Shown: positions 9,352 to 17,027 of the stretch, one piece after another
How the letters are laid out: each line of letters starts with the position of its first letter
Position numbering within the stretch: the stretch's first letter is position 1
DNA from: Mansonella perstans
Lineage: Eukaryota > Nematoda > Chromadorea > Rhabditida > Onchocercidae
Length of the DNA: 17,027 nt
NCBI GenBank assembly: GCA_037074765.1
Contig: JBAMDO010000466.1
Span: 1 to 17,027 of the forward strand
Direction: 5' to 3'
The notes under the pieces: generated by a model
The model's input: only the letters and a program-made list of their open reading frames with translations
What the model was told of the DNA's origin: nothing
Database searches by the model: none
Translations under genes and position numbers: made by a program

Positions 9352-9694
9352 TGTCGCGAAATTCATAACGCGAAATTCCCAATAGGGTTTAAATCTGATT
9401 GTATTAACGGCTTTTATGAGCCACCTAATTAATTTCGTAATGTTTAATCTCTTTGTTCCAATTATAAGCTGTCAAACTCCTTCCTACCATAAACTAACAA
9501 AGAAGCAGCTGCAATTAACAACTTATTAACCACAACCATTCTGTAACTGTGTCCTTTGTTTGATGCTTATGCTTACATGCAATATATTGTACCTCTCAAC
9601 CAAGCTTATCTGTACAAAGGATTTCATTTTTTATATCTTTAGTTTCTTATAACTCAACTCACTAATACAAGTTTCCTCCGCCTACAATACTCAG

Positions 9695-9702
9695 TATATA
9701 AA
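9695..9702 (+). promoter_or_regulatory. TATA box of the 5' LTR
   Basis: TATATAAA, conserved at 15814-15821 in the 3' LTR. It should drive the genomic transcript, with the start expected about 25-30 bp downstream, inside or next to the hairpin. Confidence 0.65.
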
Positions 9703-9711
9703 CTCTCAATC

Positions 9712-9736
9712 ATCCCAAAAGGATCATTTTTGGGAT
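9712..9736 (+). other. Perfect 9-bp hairpin downstream of the LTR TATA box
   Basis: ATCCCAAAA (9712-9720), a 7-base loop GGATCAT, then TTTTGGGAT (9728-9736), followed by a T run. The same hairpin is at 15831-15855 in the 3' LTR with no change. It lies where the transcript should start, so it may be an element of the 5' RNA end or a DNA site around the start point. Confidence 0.75.
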
Positions 9737-9861
9737 TTTTTCACATCCACGGCTACTGGTTCTATTCTCCTCATCATTACCGATTTATTATATGTTAATG
9801 TTACCATTAATTGCGCGTTCTACATAATTGTTACATTAATCTCTCGTTATCCAATTATTCT

Positions 9862-9867
9862 AATAAA
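9862..9867 (+). terminator. Polyadenylation signal in the 5' LTR
   Basis: AATAAA. The equivalent in the 3' LTR (15981-15986) would end the element's transcript. It lies about 160 bp after the TATA box and 120 bp before the LTR end, as expected for R/U5. Confidence 0.65.
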
Positions 9868-9992
9868 AGGTTTAATTACCCAAGTTTGAGGTGTTTCCGC
9901 AACTCAACCTAACACAACAAATCGTGATCAAATTTATTAAAGAATATTGGCTAAGAGTTGACCTCTCACAAAAAATTCACGACAATATTATT

Positions 9993-10010
9993 TGGTGCCC
10001 GAGGTGAGGT
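9993..10010 (+). other. Primer-binding site (minus-strand priming)
   Basis: TGGTGCCCGAGGTGAGGT begins 9 bases after the LTR end. TGG is the complement of a tRNA 3' CCA, and the following bases would pair with an acceptor strand ending in CUCGGGC plus discriminator A. The tail looks more like an Arg-type tRNA than a Lys-type one, but I cannot fix the tRNA from memory. Confidence 0.7.
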
Positions 10011-10014
10011 AACG

Positions 10015-10350
10015 ATGTCAAGTAACATGACAGCCAGTATACAACCAGCAAAAAAAAGGTTGGTTTTTCTTCTTCAAGAAATAAAGTCCCTGAAGTTTGA
10101 ATCTCCGGATCCAAACGCATCAGTAGAACAACAGGGAAACGTTTATGAAACGAGGATAGAGGTTCTCGAGGATAAGATAGATAGAATACAGTTATGCGTT
10201 GATTCACTCGAAAAAGCAAACGACAAGTGGTTCAACCACCTTCAAACAATCCCCGCAACGAAAAGAAAGGAAGAAGAAAAAACTTATGAGGCAGTAACGG
10301 AAGGCGAAAACGGATTATTCCAATTAATACATGAGGCAAGGAAGCGCTAA
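10015..10350 (+). pseudogene. gag: gag, N-terminal segment (frame 1)
   Basis: Starts at the ATG at 10015, five bases after the primer-binding site; an upstream in-frame TTG at 9958 lies in the LTR and is not used. The 111 residues are rich in Lys, Glu and Gln with heptad-like leucine/isoleucine spacing (IEVLEDKIDRIQLCVDSLEK), as in the coiled-coil N-terminal part of BEL gag. The stop at 10348-10350 is premature: the next frame (+2, i.e. one base back) is open from 10335 and continues the same kind of sequence. No slippery heptamer stands before the stop, so a one-base loss in the DNA or assembly is more likely than programmed frameshifting. Confidence 0.85.
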
Positions 10351-11117
10351 TAACGCTGACAAGAGACAAGAAGAAAGCCGAACAAAAATTGGAACAGCTA
10401 TTAATGGGAATAAAGGCAAAGAGTGAGAAACAGGAGAAATTAATTTCTCCCTCAAACCTTTCTGTCAATCTTCCTCAATTATCCTTACCTACCTTCAATG
10501 GTGACCCGAGACAATGGCGACAATTTTGGAGCAGTTTCAATGCAGCAATCCATTCACAAACAATTCCGGAAATCCAAAAACTAAATTACTTGTATTCGTG
10601 TCTGAAGGGTAATGCTCTACAGGCTGTATCAGGATACGATATAGCACCGGAAAACTATAAAGTAATCATGCAACTACTCAAAGAAAATTATGGTGACCCT
10701 TCAACAATATCGGCACTACTGTATCACGAACTCCAGTCTATCAAAAGAGATGAAAAGGATTGGATTACAATCGTCAAGAATATTGAAAGAGTGTTGCGCC
10801 AACTGGAAGCTTCAGGAGAAAACCTGGAGCATTCAAATATTGAAATTACAATAGAAAGCAAGCTGCCATCTTGCATTCTGGAGAAAGTATATACTCAAAA
10901 AACATTAGATATGCCTTGGTCAGTTAGGAAATTAAGAGATTTCTTGTTAAAGACGGCTAAAGTGAATCAACAAGTAAAAGAAGTCACAGTTCATTCACCC
11001 GTGCTGACAATAAACTTACAATTATCAAATCCGAACAAAAGCGAAGATACGACTCGGGAGGAACTTCAGCATTATCAACAATACGAACTAACCAAAACTC
11101 GCCACAACGTACAATAA
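10335..11117 (+). pseudogene. gag: gag, DUF1759-like capsid segment (frame 3)
   Basis: Open in frame 3 from 10335 to the stop at 11115-11117. It contains the hallmark start LPQLSLPTFNGDPRQWRQFW and the following helical region (IQKLNYLYSCLKGNAL, LLKENYGDP, ILEKV) of the DUF1759/retrotransposon gag family. This domain forms the particle shell that packages the element RNA. Beyond about 11055 the frame-3 peptide loses its sense, while frame 2 gives a Ser/Thr/Gln-rich linker leading to the first zinc knuckle, so a second one-base frame change lies between about 11040 and 11110. Confidence 0.9.
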
Positions 11118-11200
11118 TTAAAAAGAGACCGTGCATATTTTGCACTGGAGACCACTGGGATAGCGATTGCGACGTCTATCCTACTGCTAAAGTCGAATAA
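11105..11200 (+). pseudogene. First CCHC zinc knuckle of gag-pol (frame 2)
   Basis: Frame 2 encodes CIFCTGDHWDSDC at 11132-11170 (C-x2-C-x3-H-x4-C), the first of three zinc knuckles. It runs into a TAA at 11198-11200. The reading then continues in frame 1, open from 11191, so a third one-base change lies near 11190-11200. Zinc knuckles bind the element RNA. Confidence 0.85.
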
Positions 11201-11250
11201 ATCGCCTCAAGATACTGAAGAAATGTATAATTTGTTTTAAAGACAATCAT

Positions 11251-14200
11251 ATGGGAGAAGGATGTAAAGTGAAAAAACAATGCTTCTACTGCAAAGCTTC
11301 GCATAACAGTGCGGTGTGTGAAAAAAGAAGCATATCTACTTCACAAGAAAGAGTAAATTCAGAAGGAAAGGAGTGTTCGACAACACTCTACAGTTCAACA
11401 TATACGACTCGAAACAATACAACAAGAGAAACTTTACTTTTATGTAAAGAGATAGATGTCTACAATCCGTCGCAACCCCAAAGACAACAAAAAGCCTTAG
11501 CATTATTTGATATAGGCTCACAACTGTCCTTTATCTCCAAGAAATTATCTCATCAATTGAGACTAACTGAGTCAGAAAAACAAACTATGAAGATAGCTCC
11601 TTTTGGTACGAGGAAACCAATGGAGTGTCCCACTTCTCACACGGAATTGAAGGTACGAACTGAAGACAACGAAGTTATATCGTTGTGCGCTAATGTAGTC
11701 GAATACTTAACAAACGAACTACAGGTGGTTGAGATAACAAAGGAATTTCAATTCGATGATTTAAATAACCATTGGGGAAAGCCCGACATACTCATTGGAG
11801 CGGACTATTTCTTCAAGTTTATAAATCTACAAGATCTCAAAGAGTTAAAATCAGGACATATATTAGTCCAATCTAAAGTTGGCCCTATGATTGTTGGAAG
11901 TGGTGATATTAACAAACTTTGGAAGAATAACAGTTATCCCACAGGGATAATATGCTCAGCTAATGCAACCCTCAATTCAGAATTAGAAAAATTCTGGAAA
12001 TTAGAAATGATCGGCATTCAAGAATCCCCCACAGTAGATGATGATCATCAAGCTATAAAACATTTTGAACAAACCATCGTTATGATGGATGGAAGATATC
12101 AAGTACGTTGGCCGTGGAAAAGCTCCACACAAAGACTAAGCAACAATTATGGTTTATGTCTAGGACGCTTAAAGCATCTAGTCAAACGCCTCCAAACTCA
12201 ATCGCTTCTTCAGTTATACGACAAGACAATCAAAGATCAAATACAAACTGGAATAATCGAAGAAGTACCTCCGAACGATGAGGTTGGTATCATACATTAT
12301 CTACCGCATCACGAGGTTCTAACCCCTGGGAAAAACACAACCAAATTAAGAATCGTCTACGACGCGTCAGCACGACACAAAGGATTTAAAAGCCTCAACG
12401 ACATCTTGTATCGAGGCCCAGTACTGCTACCAGATTTAGTTGGTATATTACTCCGTTTTCGAACAATGAGGATAGTGATAACTGCTGATGTCGAAAAGGC
12501 ATTCTTACAAATAGGGCTACAAGAAGAAGAAAGGAATTGTACACGATTTCTTTGGTTAAATAAGATAAAAGAAGAAGTCTGCGACGAGAATATAAAAAGT
12601 TACCGCTTCAAGAGAGTTCCGTTTGGAGTGATATCATCCCCTTTCTTGTTAGCAGCGACTCTTAACTACCATCTAGAAAATTATGGTAGTGAATTAGCTG
12701 GAGAAATCAGAAAGAATCTATACGTGGACAATATCACTATATCGGCAGAGAATACTGAAGAGGCATTGTACAAGTATGAAAAAATGAAGATAATTTTTGA
12801 GGAAGCCTCAATGAATGTGAGGGAATTTCTTTCAAATGAAAAGGATTTCAACGAACGAATATCTTATTCCGACTTAAGCCAAACTAACAAAGAAAATTTT
12901 CTTGGACTTAACTGGAACCATGAAAGGGATCATATAGATGTTATATTAAAACCATGGCGAGGAAAGGATTTAACAAAAAGGACCATTTTACAATTCATCG
13001 CCTCTCAATATGATCCTCTGGGCTTTTTAGTCCCGGTAATGATCAGATTCAAATTGTTTATTCAATACCTATGGCGAGAAAATATTCCATGGGATCAATC
13101 CTTAAATGAAACAGATAAACAAAAATGGAATCTGCTCGTTACTGAATGGCCAACAAATGTAATAGGACTACCAAGATTTGTGATGGAATTCTCAGTACCA
13201 ACAGAATTTCACATATTCACGGATGCGTCCAAAGTTGCTTATTCCGCAGCTGTTTATGTACGAAAAGTTTTACCCGGAAACCCTGTAAGATCATTCTTGA
13301 TCTTTGCTAAATCTCGAATTGCTCCAATCAAAGGTATATCGATACCCAAACTTGAGTTATTATCTGTATTGATTGGAGTAAGAGCAGGCCAGTTCGTATT
13401 AAAGCAGCTACAAAAGGAAGATTATCCCGTTACTTTATGGTCAGATTCAAAATGTGCTCTCTTCTGGATTACAAATTATACGAAATTGCTTCCACGATTT
13501 GTGCAAAATCGAGTGGAAGAGATTCGAAAATCCAGATTCAACTTAAGATATGTCCCTAGCTTGGACAATCCAGCTGATATAGCTACAAGAGGAATTTCAC
13601 CAATCAAACTTCGCAATAATGAGCTATGGTGGAATGGTCCGCAATGGTTGAATGGACCCGAATCGAAATGGCCTAATTGTAAGTTCGTTTATGAAGCTGA
13701 TGATGAATTCGAACAAGCAATTATAGCAAAAATATCAACGGTTCCACACCCAACTGAGGAGAAGGCGATAACTCAATTTATTGATGTACACCGCTTTAGT
13801 AAATGGACGAAATTAGTACGAGCTGTAGTATGGGCTCTTCGATTCATTAAACAAACTCATCGAAGAGAATTACCTTGGCTCAAATTATTATCTATCAAAG
13901 GAATCAATATAACTCAAAACGATTATCAAATAGCAACCAGATTGCTGATCCGACAAGCGCAATCAGCGCATCTAACAGATAAAGAGAAGAAAAAATGGAA
14001 TTTACTTCAACACAAACCTAATGACTTATGGAGATCAGGTAGCCGCCTAGAATATTCAGAGTTAGATGAGGACAGCAAATATCCTATCTACCTACCAAAG
14101 GATCACTACGTGACTAAGCTTATCATCATGCAGCAACATGAGGCGCTACATCATGCCGGAATCTCACATACATTGTCTGAATTAAGACGTAAATTTTGGA

Positions 14201-15369
14201 TACCAAAGGGAAGAGCCGCAATCAAACGTCTACTATCTACGTGTACGACATGTAAACGGTGGAAGGCCAAACCATTCAAACTACCGTCAATGCCAAATTT
14301 GCCTGAAAGTCGAGTAAAAAGATCTAGACCATTCGAACAAGTAGGTCTAGATTACTTGGGACCAATCCTAGTCAAATCGACAACCGATAGAGTAAAGAGA
14401 TGGATCGCTCTCTTCACATGTTTTACAACGAGAGCTGTGCATCTGGAATTAGCCGAGGATTTATCAGCCGAAATCTTCCTACATGTCCTAAGAAGATTTG
14501 TTGCACGACGAGGATATCCAAAGTTAGTCTTAAGTGACAACGCGAATCAATTTCAACTCGTCTTCAAGACAATCATGGAGGAAAGCTCCAACTTCCTAGC
14601 AGAACAAGGTATTTGTTGGAAAAATACTATACCAAAAGCACCTTGGGGTGGTGGAGTATACGAACGAATCATTGGACTCACAAAACAAGCTTTAAGACGG
14701 GCTGTTGGAAGAAAACTTCTAAAGGAAGGAGAACTAATAACGTTAATGGTAGAAATAGAAGGAATACTTAATACCCGTCCATTGACTTACGTTGGCTTCG
14801 ATGACTACAGAGTCATCCGCCCAATTGACTTTATTTCACCTAAGTCTTCACTAGAAATACCAATCAAATTTGATAATGGGGAAGAAGAATATACTCCTTA
14901 TCCATTAAAAACAAAGGATAAACTTATTAAATATTGGACCAATACTCTTAACACATTAGATGTTTTTTGGAAACTGTGGAAAGACGAATACCTTATGAGT
15001 CTAAGAGAACGTACACAAAAAGAATTAGTTTCTCCCCGACAGACCGAAAAACGAAGACCACGTGAGAATGAAATTGTTTTATTAATGGAACCCGAAGTAC
15101 CTCGCGGTATATGGAAATTAGCAAAAATAATTAGCATAAAAAGAGGATGTGATGGAAGTATAAGGAGCGCCACAATCCAATTACCTAATGGGAAGCAACT
15201 TAATCGCTCTATTAATATGCTATGCCCCATGGAAATAGAAGCATCCAACGAGATGGAAGAAAAATTACAAGAAAGCGAAGACCAGGAACCAATTGCGCGA
15301 CGAACAAGAAGTGCCACAAGAAATTGGGCAATACAAGCAACAGCCGTACCAAACAATGGGATGTGTTAA
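11251..15369 (+). CDS. pol: BEL/Pao pol polyprotein
   Basis: 1,372 residues from the first in-frame ATG; the frame is open from 11191 and really continues gag. Order: CCHC knuckles ([14 protein letters not shown], just before and across the [16 protein letters not shown]), retropepsin-like protease with DIGS at 87-90 (normally DTGS/DSGS) and ILIGADYF further on, reverse transcriptase with catalytic Asp at 413 (ADVEKAF) and YVDN at 491-494, RNase H residues D658, E702, D732 and D776, integrase zinc region (HEALHHAG ... CTTCKRW), integrase D1034, D1096 and E1138 (41 residues between the last two), and a DUF5641-like end ([12 protein letters not shown] ... [12 protein letters not shown]). Length fits a complete BEL pol. 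No stop or frameshift within. The Thr/Ser to Ile change in the protease may abolish processing. ATG 11251 is probably not the natural start. Confidence 0.95.
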   Translation: MGEGCKVKKQCFYCKASHNSAVCEKRSISTSQERVNSEGKECSTTLYSSTYTTRNNTTRETLLLCKEIDVYNPSQPQRQQKALALFDIGSQLSFISKKLSHQLRLTESEKQTMKIAPFGTRKPMECPTSHTELKVRTEDNEVISLCANVVEYLTNELQVVEITKEFQFDDLNNHWGKPDILIGADYFFKFINLQDLKELKSGHILVQSKVGPMIVGSGDINKLWKNNSYPTGIICSANATLNSELEKFWKLEMIGIQESPTVDDDHQAIKHFEQTIVMMDGRYQVRWPWKSSTQRLSNNYGLCLGRLKHLVKRLQTQSLLQLYDKTIKDQIQTGIIEEVPPNDEVGIIHYLPHHEVLTPGKNTTKLRIVYDASARHKGFKSLNDILYRGPVLLPDLVGILLRFRTMRIVITADVEKAFLQIGLQEEERNCTRFLWLNKIKEEVCDENIKSYRFKRVPFGVISSPFLLAATLNYHLENYGSELAGEIRKNLYVDNITISAENTEEALYKYEKMKIIFEEASMNVREFLSNEKDFNERISYSDLSQTNKENFLGLNWNHERDHIDVILKPWRGKDLTKRTILQFIASQYDPLGFLVPVMIRFKLFIQYLWRENIPWDQSLNETDKQKWNLLVTEWPTNVIGLPRFVMEFSVPTEFHIFTDASKVAYSAAVYVRKVLPGNPVRSFLIFAKSRIAPIKGISIPKLELLSVLIGVRAGQFVLKQLQKEDYPVTLWSDSKCALFWITNYTKLLPRFVQNRVEEIRKSRFNLRYVPSLDNPADIATRGISPIKLRNNELWWNGPQWLNGPESKWPNCKFVYEADDEFEQAIIAKISTVPHPTEEKAITQFIDVHRFSKWTKLVRAVVWALRFIKQTHRRELPWLKLLSIKGINITQNDYQIATRLLIRQAQSAHLTDKEKKKWNLLQHKPNDLWRSGSRLEYSELDEDSKYPIYLPKDHYVTKLIIMQQHEALHHAGISHTLSELRRKFWIPKGRAAIKRLLSTCTTCKRWKAKPFKLPSMPNLPESRVKRSRPFEQVGLDYLGPILVKSTTDRVKRWIALFTCFTTRAVHLELAEDLSAEIFLHVLRRFVARRGYPKLVLSDNANQFQLVFKTIMEESSNFLAEQGICWKNTIPKAPWGGGVYERIIGLTKQALRRAVGRKLLKEGELITLMVEIEGILNTRPLTYVGFDDYRVIRPIDFISPKSSLEIPIKFDNGEEEYTPYPLKTKDKLIKYWTNTLNTLDVFWKLWKDEYLMSLRERTQKELVSPRQTEKRRPRENEIVLLMEPEVPRGIWKLAKIISIKRGCDGSIRSATIQLPNGKQLNRSINMLCPMEIEASNEMEEKLQESEDQEPIARRTRSATRNWAIQATAVPNNGMC

Positions 15370-15424
15370 AAGATCAACAACAACAACAAAGAGCGATAAA
15401 GGAATTATAACCATCACTACCCTC
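15370..15424 (+). other. Post-pol spacer with CAA repeat
   Basis: Directly after the pol stop is a short (CAA)n-type run (ATCAACAACAACAACAAAG). Together with the PPT it forms a 95-bp gap between pol and the LTR, too short for an envelope gene. Confidence 0.6.
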
Positions 15425-15464
15425 AATCCCCACTCTAGCTTCTTCTCTCTCCTCCCTTTGGGAG
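15425..15464 (+). other. Pyrimidine-rich tract and PPT before the 3' LTR
   Basis: A long C/T run (about 15435-15458) ends in TTTGGGAG immediately before the LTR start TGTCGCG. GGGAG plays the part of the polypurine primer for plus-strand DNA synthesis, though it is short. The same arrangement is found before the outer element's LTR at 16885-16924. Confidence 0.65.
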
Positions 15465-16103
15465 TGTCGCGAAATTCATAACGCGAAATTCCCAATAGGG
15501 TTTAAATCTGATTCTATTAACGGCTTTTATGAGCCACCTAAGTAATTTCGTAACGTTTAATCTCTTTGTTCAATTGTAAGCTGTTAAACTCCTTCCTACC
15601 ATAAACTAACAAAGAAGAAGCTGCAATTAACAACTTATTAACCACAACCATTCTGTAACTGTGTCGAAATCCTTTGTTTGATGCTTATGCTTACATGCAA
15701 TATATTGTACCGTCTCAACCAAGCTTATCTGACAAAGGATTTCATTTTTTATAATCTTTAGTTTCTTATAACTCAACTCACTAATACAAGTTTCCTCCGC
15801 CTACAATACTCAGTATATAAACTCTCAATCATCCCAAAAGGATCATTTTTGGGATTTTTTCACATCCACGGCTACTGGTTCTATTCTCCTCATCATTACC
15901 GATTTATTATATGTTAATCTTACCATTAATTGCGCGTTCTACATAATTGTTACATTAATCTCTCGTTATCCAATTATTCTAATAAAAGGTTTAATTACCC
16001 AAGTTTGAGGTGTTTCCGCAACTCAACCTAACACAACAAATCGTGATCAAATTTATTGAAGAATATTGGCTAAGAGTTGACCTCTCACAAAAAATTCACG
16101 ACA
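15465..16103 (+). repeat. 3' LTR of the inner element (639 bp)
   Basis: Starts TGTCGCGAAATTC, ends CACGACA. TATATAAA at 15814-15821, hairpin at 15831-15855, AATAAA at 15981-15986. It carries an extra GAAATC (near 15664-15670) relative to the 5' LTR. The last 27 bases read in frame into the outer integrase fragment, which makes the downstream open frame look longer than it is. Confidence 0.96.
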
Positions 16104-16108
16104 CCTTG
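16104..16108. repeat. Target-site duplication, right copy
   Basis: CCTTG following the LTR end CACGACA. It matches 9347-9351 and is part of the Pro-Trp codons of the interrupted integrase. Confidence 0.93.
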
Positions 16109-16829
16109 GAGCGGAGGAGTTTATGAAAGGCTCATTGGCTTGACGAAGAAAGCTATGAAGAGAGCTATCGGCAGAAGACTATTATGGGAGAGAGAACTAA
16201 TAACTCTAATAATAGAAGTCGAGGGAATACTCAATACTCGACCACTAACTTACGTAAATTGCGATGATTATGCAATTATACGTCCAATTGATTTCATCTC
16301 CCCCAATGCCTCTCTGGTTACACCACTCGCTAACACCGCAGACCAAGAGGAATTTATTCCTCATAAACTCAACAACAAAGAAAAACTTGTTAAATATTGG
16401 TCGAATGCACTCAAGATCTTGGACACATTCTGGGAGACCTGGAAAAATGAATATTTAACCAGTCTTAGAGAAAGAACTCAAAGGCATCATAGATCCCCAA
16501 GAAATGTGGAAACCAGAATACCACGTGACAATGAAATCGTTTTATTAATGGAACCCGAAATACCTCGCGGTATATGGAAATTAGCAAAAATAATTAAAAT
16601 CAACAGAGGACGTGATGTCAGTAGCAGGAGTGCCACAATCCAAATGCCTAATGGGAAGCAACTTAATCGGTCGATTAACATGCTATGCCCTATGGAAATA
16701 GATGCTTACAACGATATGGAAGAGAAACAGGAAGATGAACCAGAACAACCTATCGCTAGCCGAACAAGAAGTGCCACAAGAAATTGGGCAATACAAGCAA
16801 CAGCCGTACCAAACAATGGGATGTGTTAA
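16104..16829 (+). pseudogene. Outer BEL/Pao copy: integrase right part and C-terminus
   Basis: Continues the outer integrase from the interruption: PWSGGVYERLIGL with the catalytic Glu, then a core end resembling the inner one ([20 protein letters not shown]) and a DUF5641-like domain ([32 protein letters not shown]), stopping at the TAA at 16827-16829. No frameshift or stop within. Upstream codons from 16077 come from the LTR and are not native. Most of this stretch is only moderately similar to the inner pol at the DNA level, yet from 16761 on the two are nearly identical. Before the insertion this coding frame was continuous with the fragment at 8880-9351. Confidence 0.93.
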
Positions 16830-16924
16830 AAGATCAACAACAACAACAAAGAGCGATAAAGGAATTATGACCATAACTACCCTCAATCCCCACTCTAGCT
16901 TCTTCTCTCTCCTCCCTTTGGGAG
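16830..16924 (+). other. Outer copy: spacer, pyrimidine tract and PPT
   Basis: Same CAA run, C/T tract and TTTGGGAG as before the inner 3' LTR, with two mismatches across the matching 95 bp. Confidence 0.8.
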
Positions 16925-17027
16925 TGTCGCGAAATTCATAACGAAATTCCCAATAGGGTTTAAATCTGATTGTATTGACGGCTTTTATGAGCCACCTAAC
17001 TAATTTCGTAATGTTTAATCTCTTTGT
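16925..17027 (+). repeat. Outer copy: 3' LTR, first 103 bp (cut by window end)
   Basis: Starts TGTCGCGAAATTCATAACG and follows the inner LTRs closely: versus the 5' LTR it has two substitutions and lacks one CG in the second CGCGAAATTC. This shows that the outer copy belongs to the same LTR family. The rest lies beyond the window. Confidence 0.95.

Larger units (their letters stand above)
9352..9984 (+). repeat. 5' LTR of the inner element (633 bp)
   Basis: Begins TGTCGCGAAATTC and ends AAATTCACGACA, giving an imperfect terminal inverted repeat longer than the minimal TG...CA. The word CGCGAAATTC occurs twice in the first 30 bases. It carries a TATATAAA at 9695-9702, a hairpin at 9712-9736 and AATAAA at 9862-9867. 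By position, U3 would end near 9720-9730 and R near 9880. Compared with the 3' LTR it differs by 8 substitutions and 5 indels, including a 6-bp GAAATC missing here. Confidence 0.96.
9352..16103 (+). mobile_element. Full-length BEL/Pao LTR retrotransposon (inner)
   Basis: A 6,752-bp element with LTRs at 9352-9984 and 15465-16103, primer-binding site, gag, pol and a pyrimidine-rich/PPT region, in the BEL/Pao domain order: DUF1759-like gag, CCHC knuckles, protease, RT, RNase H, integrase, DUF5641-like. No envelope-like frame follows pol. It sits inside the integrase gene of a related copy and is bounded by CCTTG on both sides (9347-9351 and 16104-16108). It moves by reverse transcription of its RNA in cytoplasmic particles followed by integrase-driven insertion. 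LTR divergence is low (8 substitutions, 5 indels by eye), but gag/pol frame changes and an altered protease motif suggest it can no longer move by itself. Confidence 0.96.

Noticed and set aside
14898..15356. 152-codon open frame antisense to pol
   Set aside because: It mirrors the conserved DUF5641-like coding strand; related shadows appear at 16487-16681 in the outer copy. No start context or domain supports it.
15222..15495. Several overlapping short frames around the pol end and 3' LTR
   Set aside because: They repeat at 16683-16941 only because the two elements share this DNA; they include PPT and LTR bases and do not resemble an envelope or accessory protein.
16077..16103. Nine extra N-terminal codons (LTR end fused to integrase)
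   Set aside because: These bases are the inner 3' LTR end. The fusion is a by-product of the insertion and not a new gene start.

Overview
This is an AT-rich eukaryotic window, most likely from a nematode. The evidence is a multi-exon protein kinase of the CK1/tau-tubulin-kinase-like type that is greatly expanded in nematodes, an AG acceptor-like site just upstream of its start codon (as for spliced-leader addition), and BEL/Pao LTR retrotransposons. A clade I nematode (Trichinella/Trichuris type) would fit, but this is inference. No bacterial-type operon, rRNA, CRISPR array or clear tRNA gene was seen.

Layout: 1-500 holds diverged direct repeats (periods about 112-116 bp). 1126-1450 has a possible broken exon containing a perfect in-frame 39-bp tandem duplication. 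1465-1908 is the left arm of a long inverted repeat; its mate lies at 8178-8406, so the arms enclose the kinase and a solo LTR. 2592-4859 is the kinase gene on the + strand, eight exons, with all catalytic motifs but an abnormal exon 6/7 junction. 5338-5589 (minus strand) could encode a small secreted protein. 6397-7085 is an old solo BEL LTR on the minus strand. 7120-8890 is mostly AT-rich DNA in which I recognise no gene.

From about 8880 to the window end there are two nested copies of closely related BEL/Pao elements. The outer copy is cut off on its left inside the integrase zinc-binding region and resumes at 16104 with the rest of integrase, the C-terminal domain and the start of its 3' LTR, which runs off the window. 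The inner copy (9352-16103, 6,752 bp) is a full-length element inserted into the outer copy's integrase core. Its LTRs are 633 and 639 bp, the 5-bp target duplication is CCTTG, and the primer-binding site, gag (DUF1759-like), CCHC knuckles, aspartic protease, reverse transcriptase, RNase H, integrase and DUF5641-like tail are all visible.

The inner element is fairly young (8 substitutions and 5 indels between its LTRs by eye) but looks non-autonomous: three frame changes split gag from pol, and the protease motif reads DIGS instead of DTGS/DSGS. The last 164 bp of the internal region and the LTR are almost identical between the two nested copies, while their integrase genes are strongly diverged, which suggests a mosaic origin. 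All comparisons were made by eye; no search or alignment program was run.
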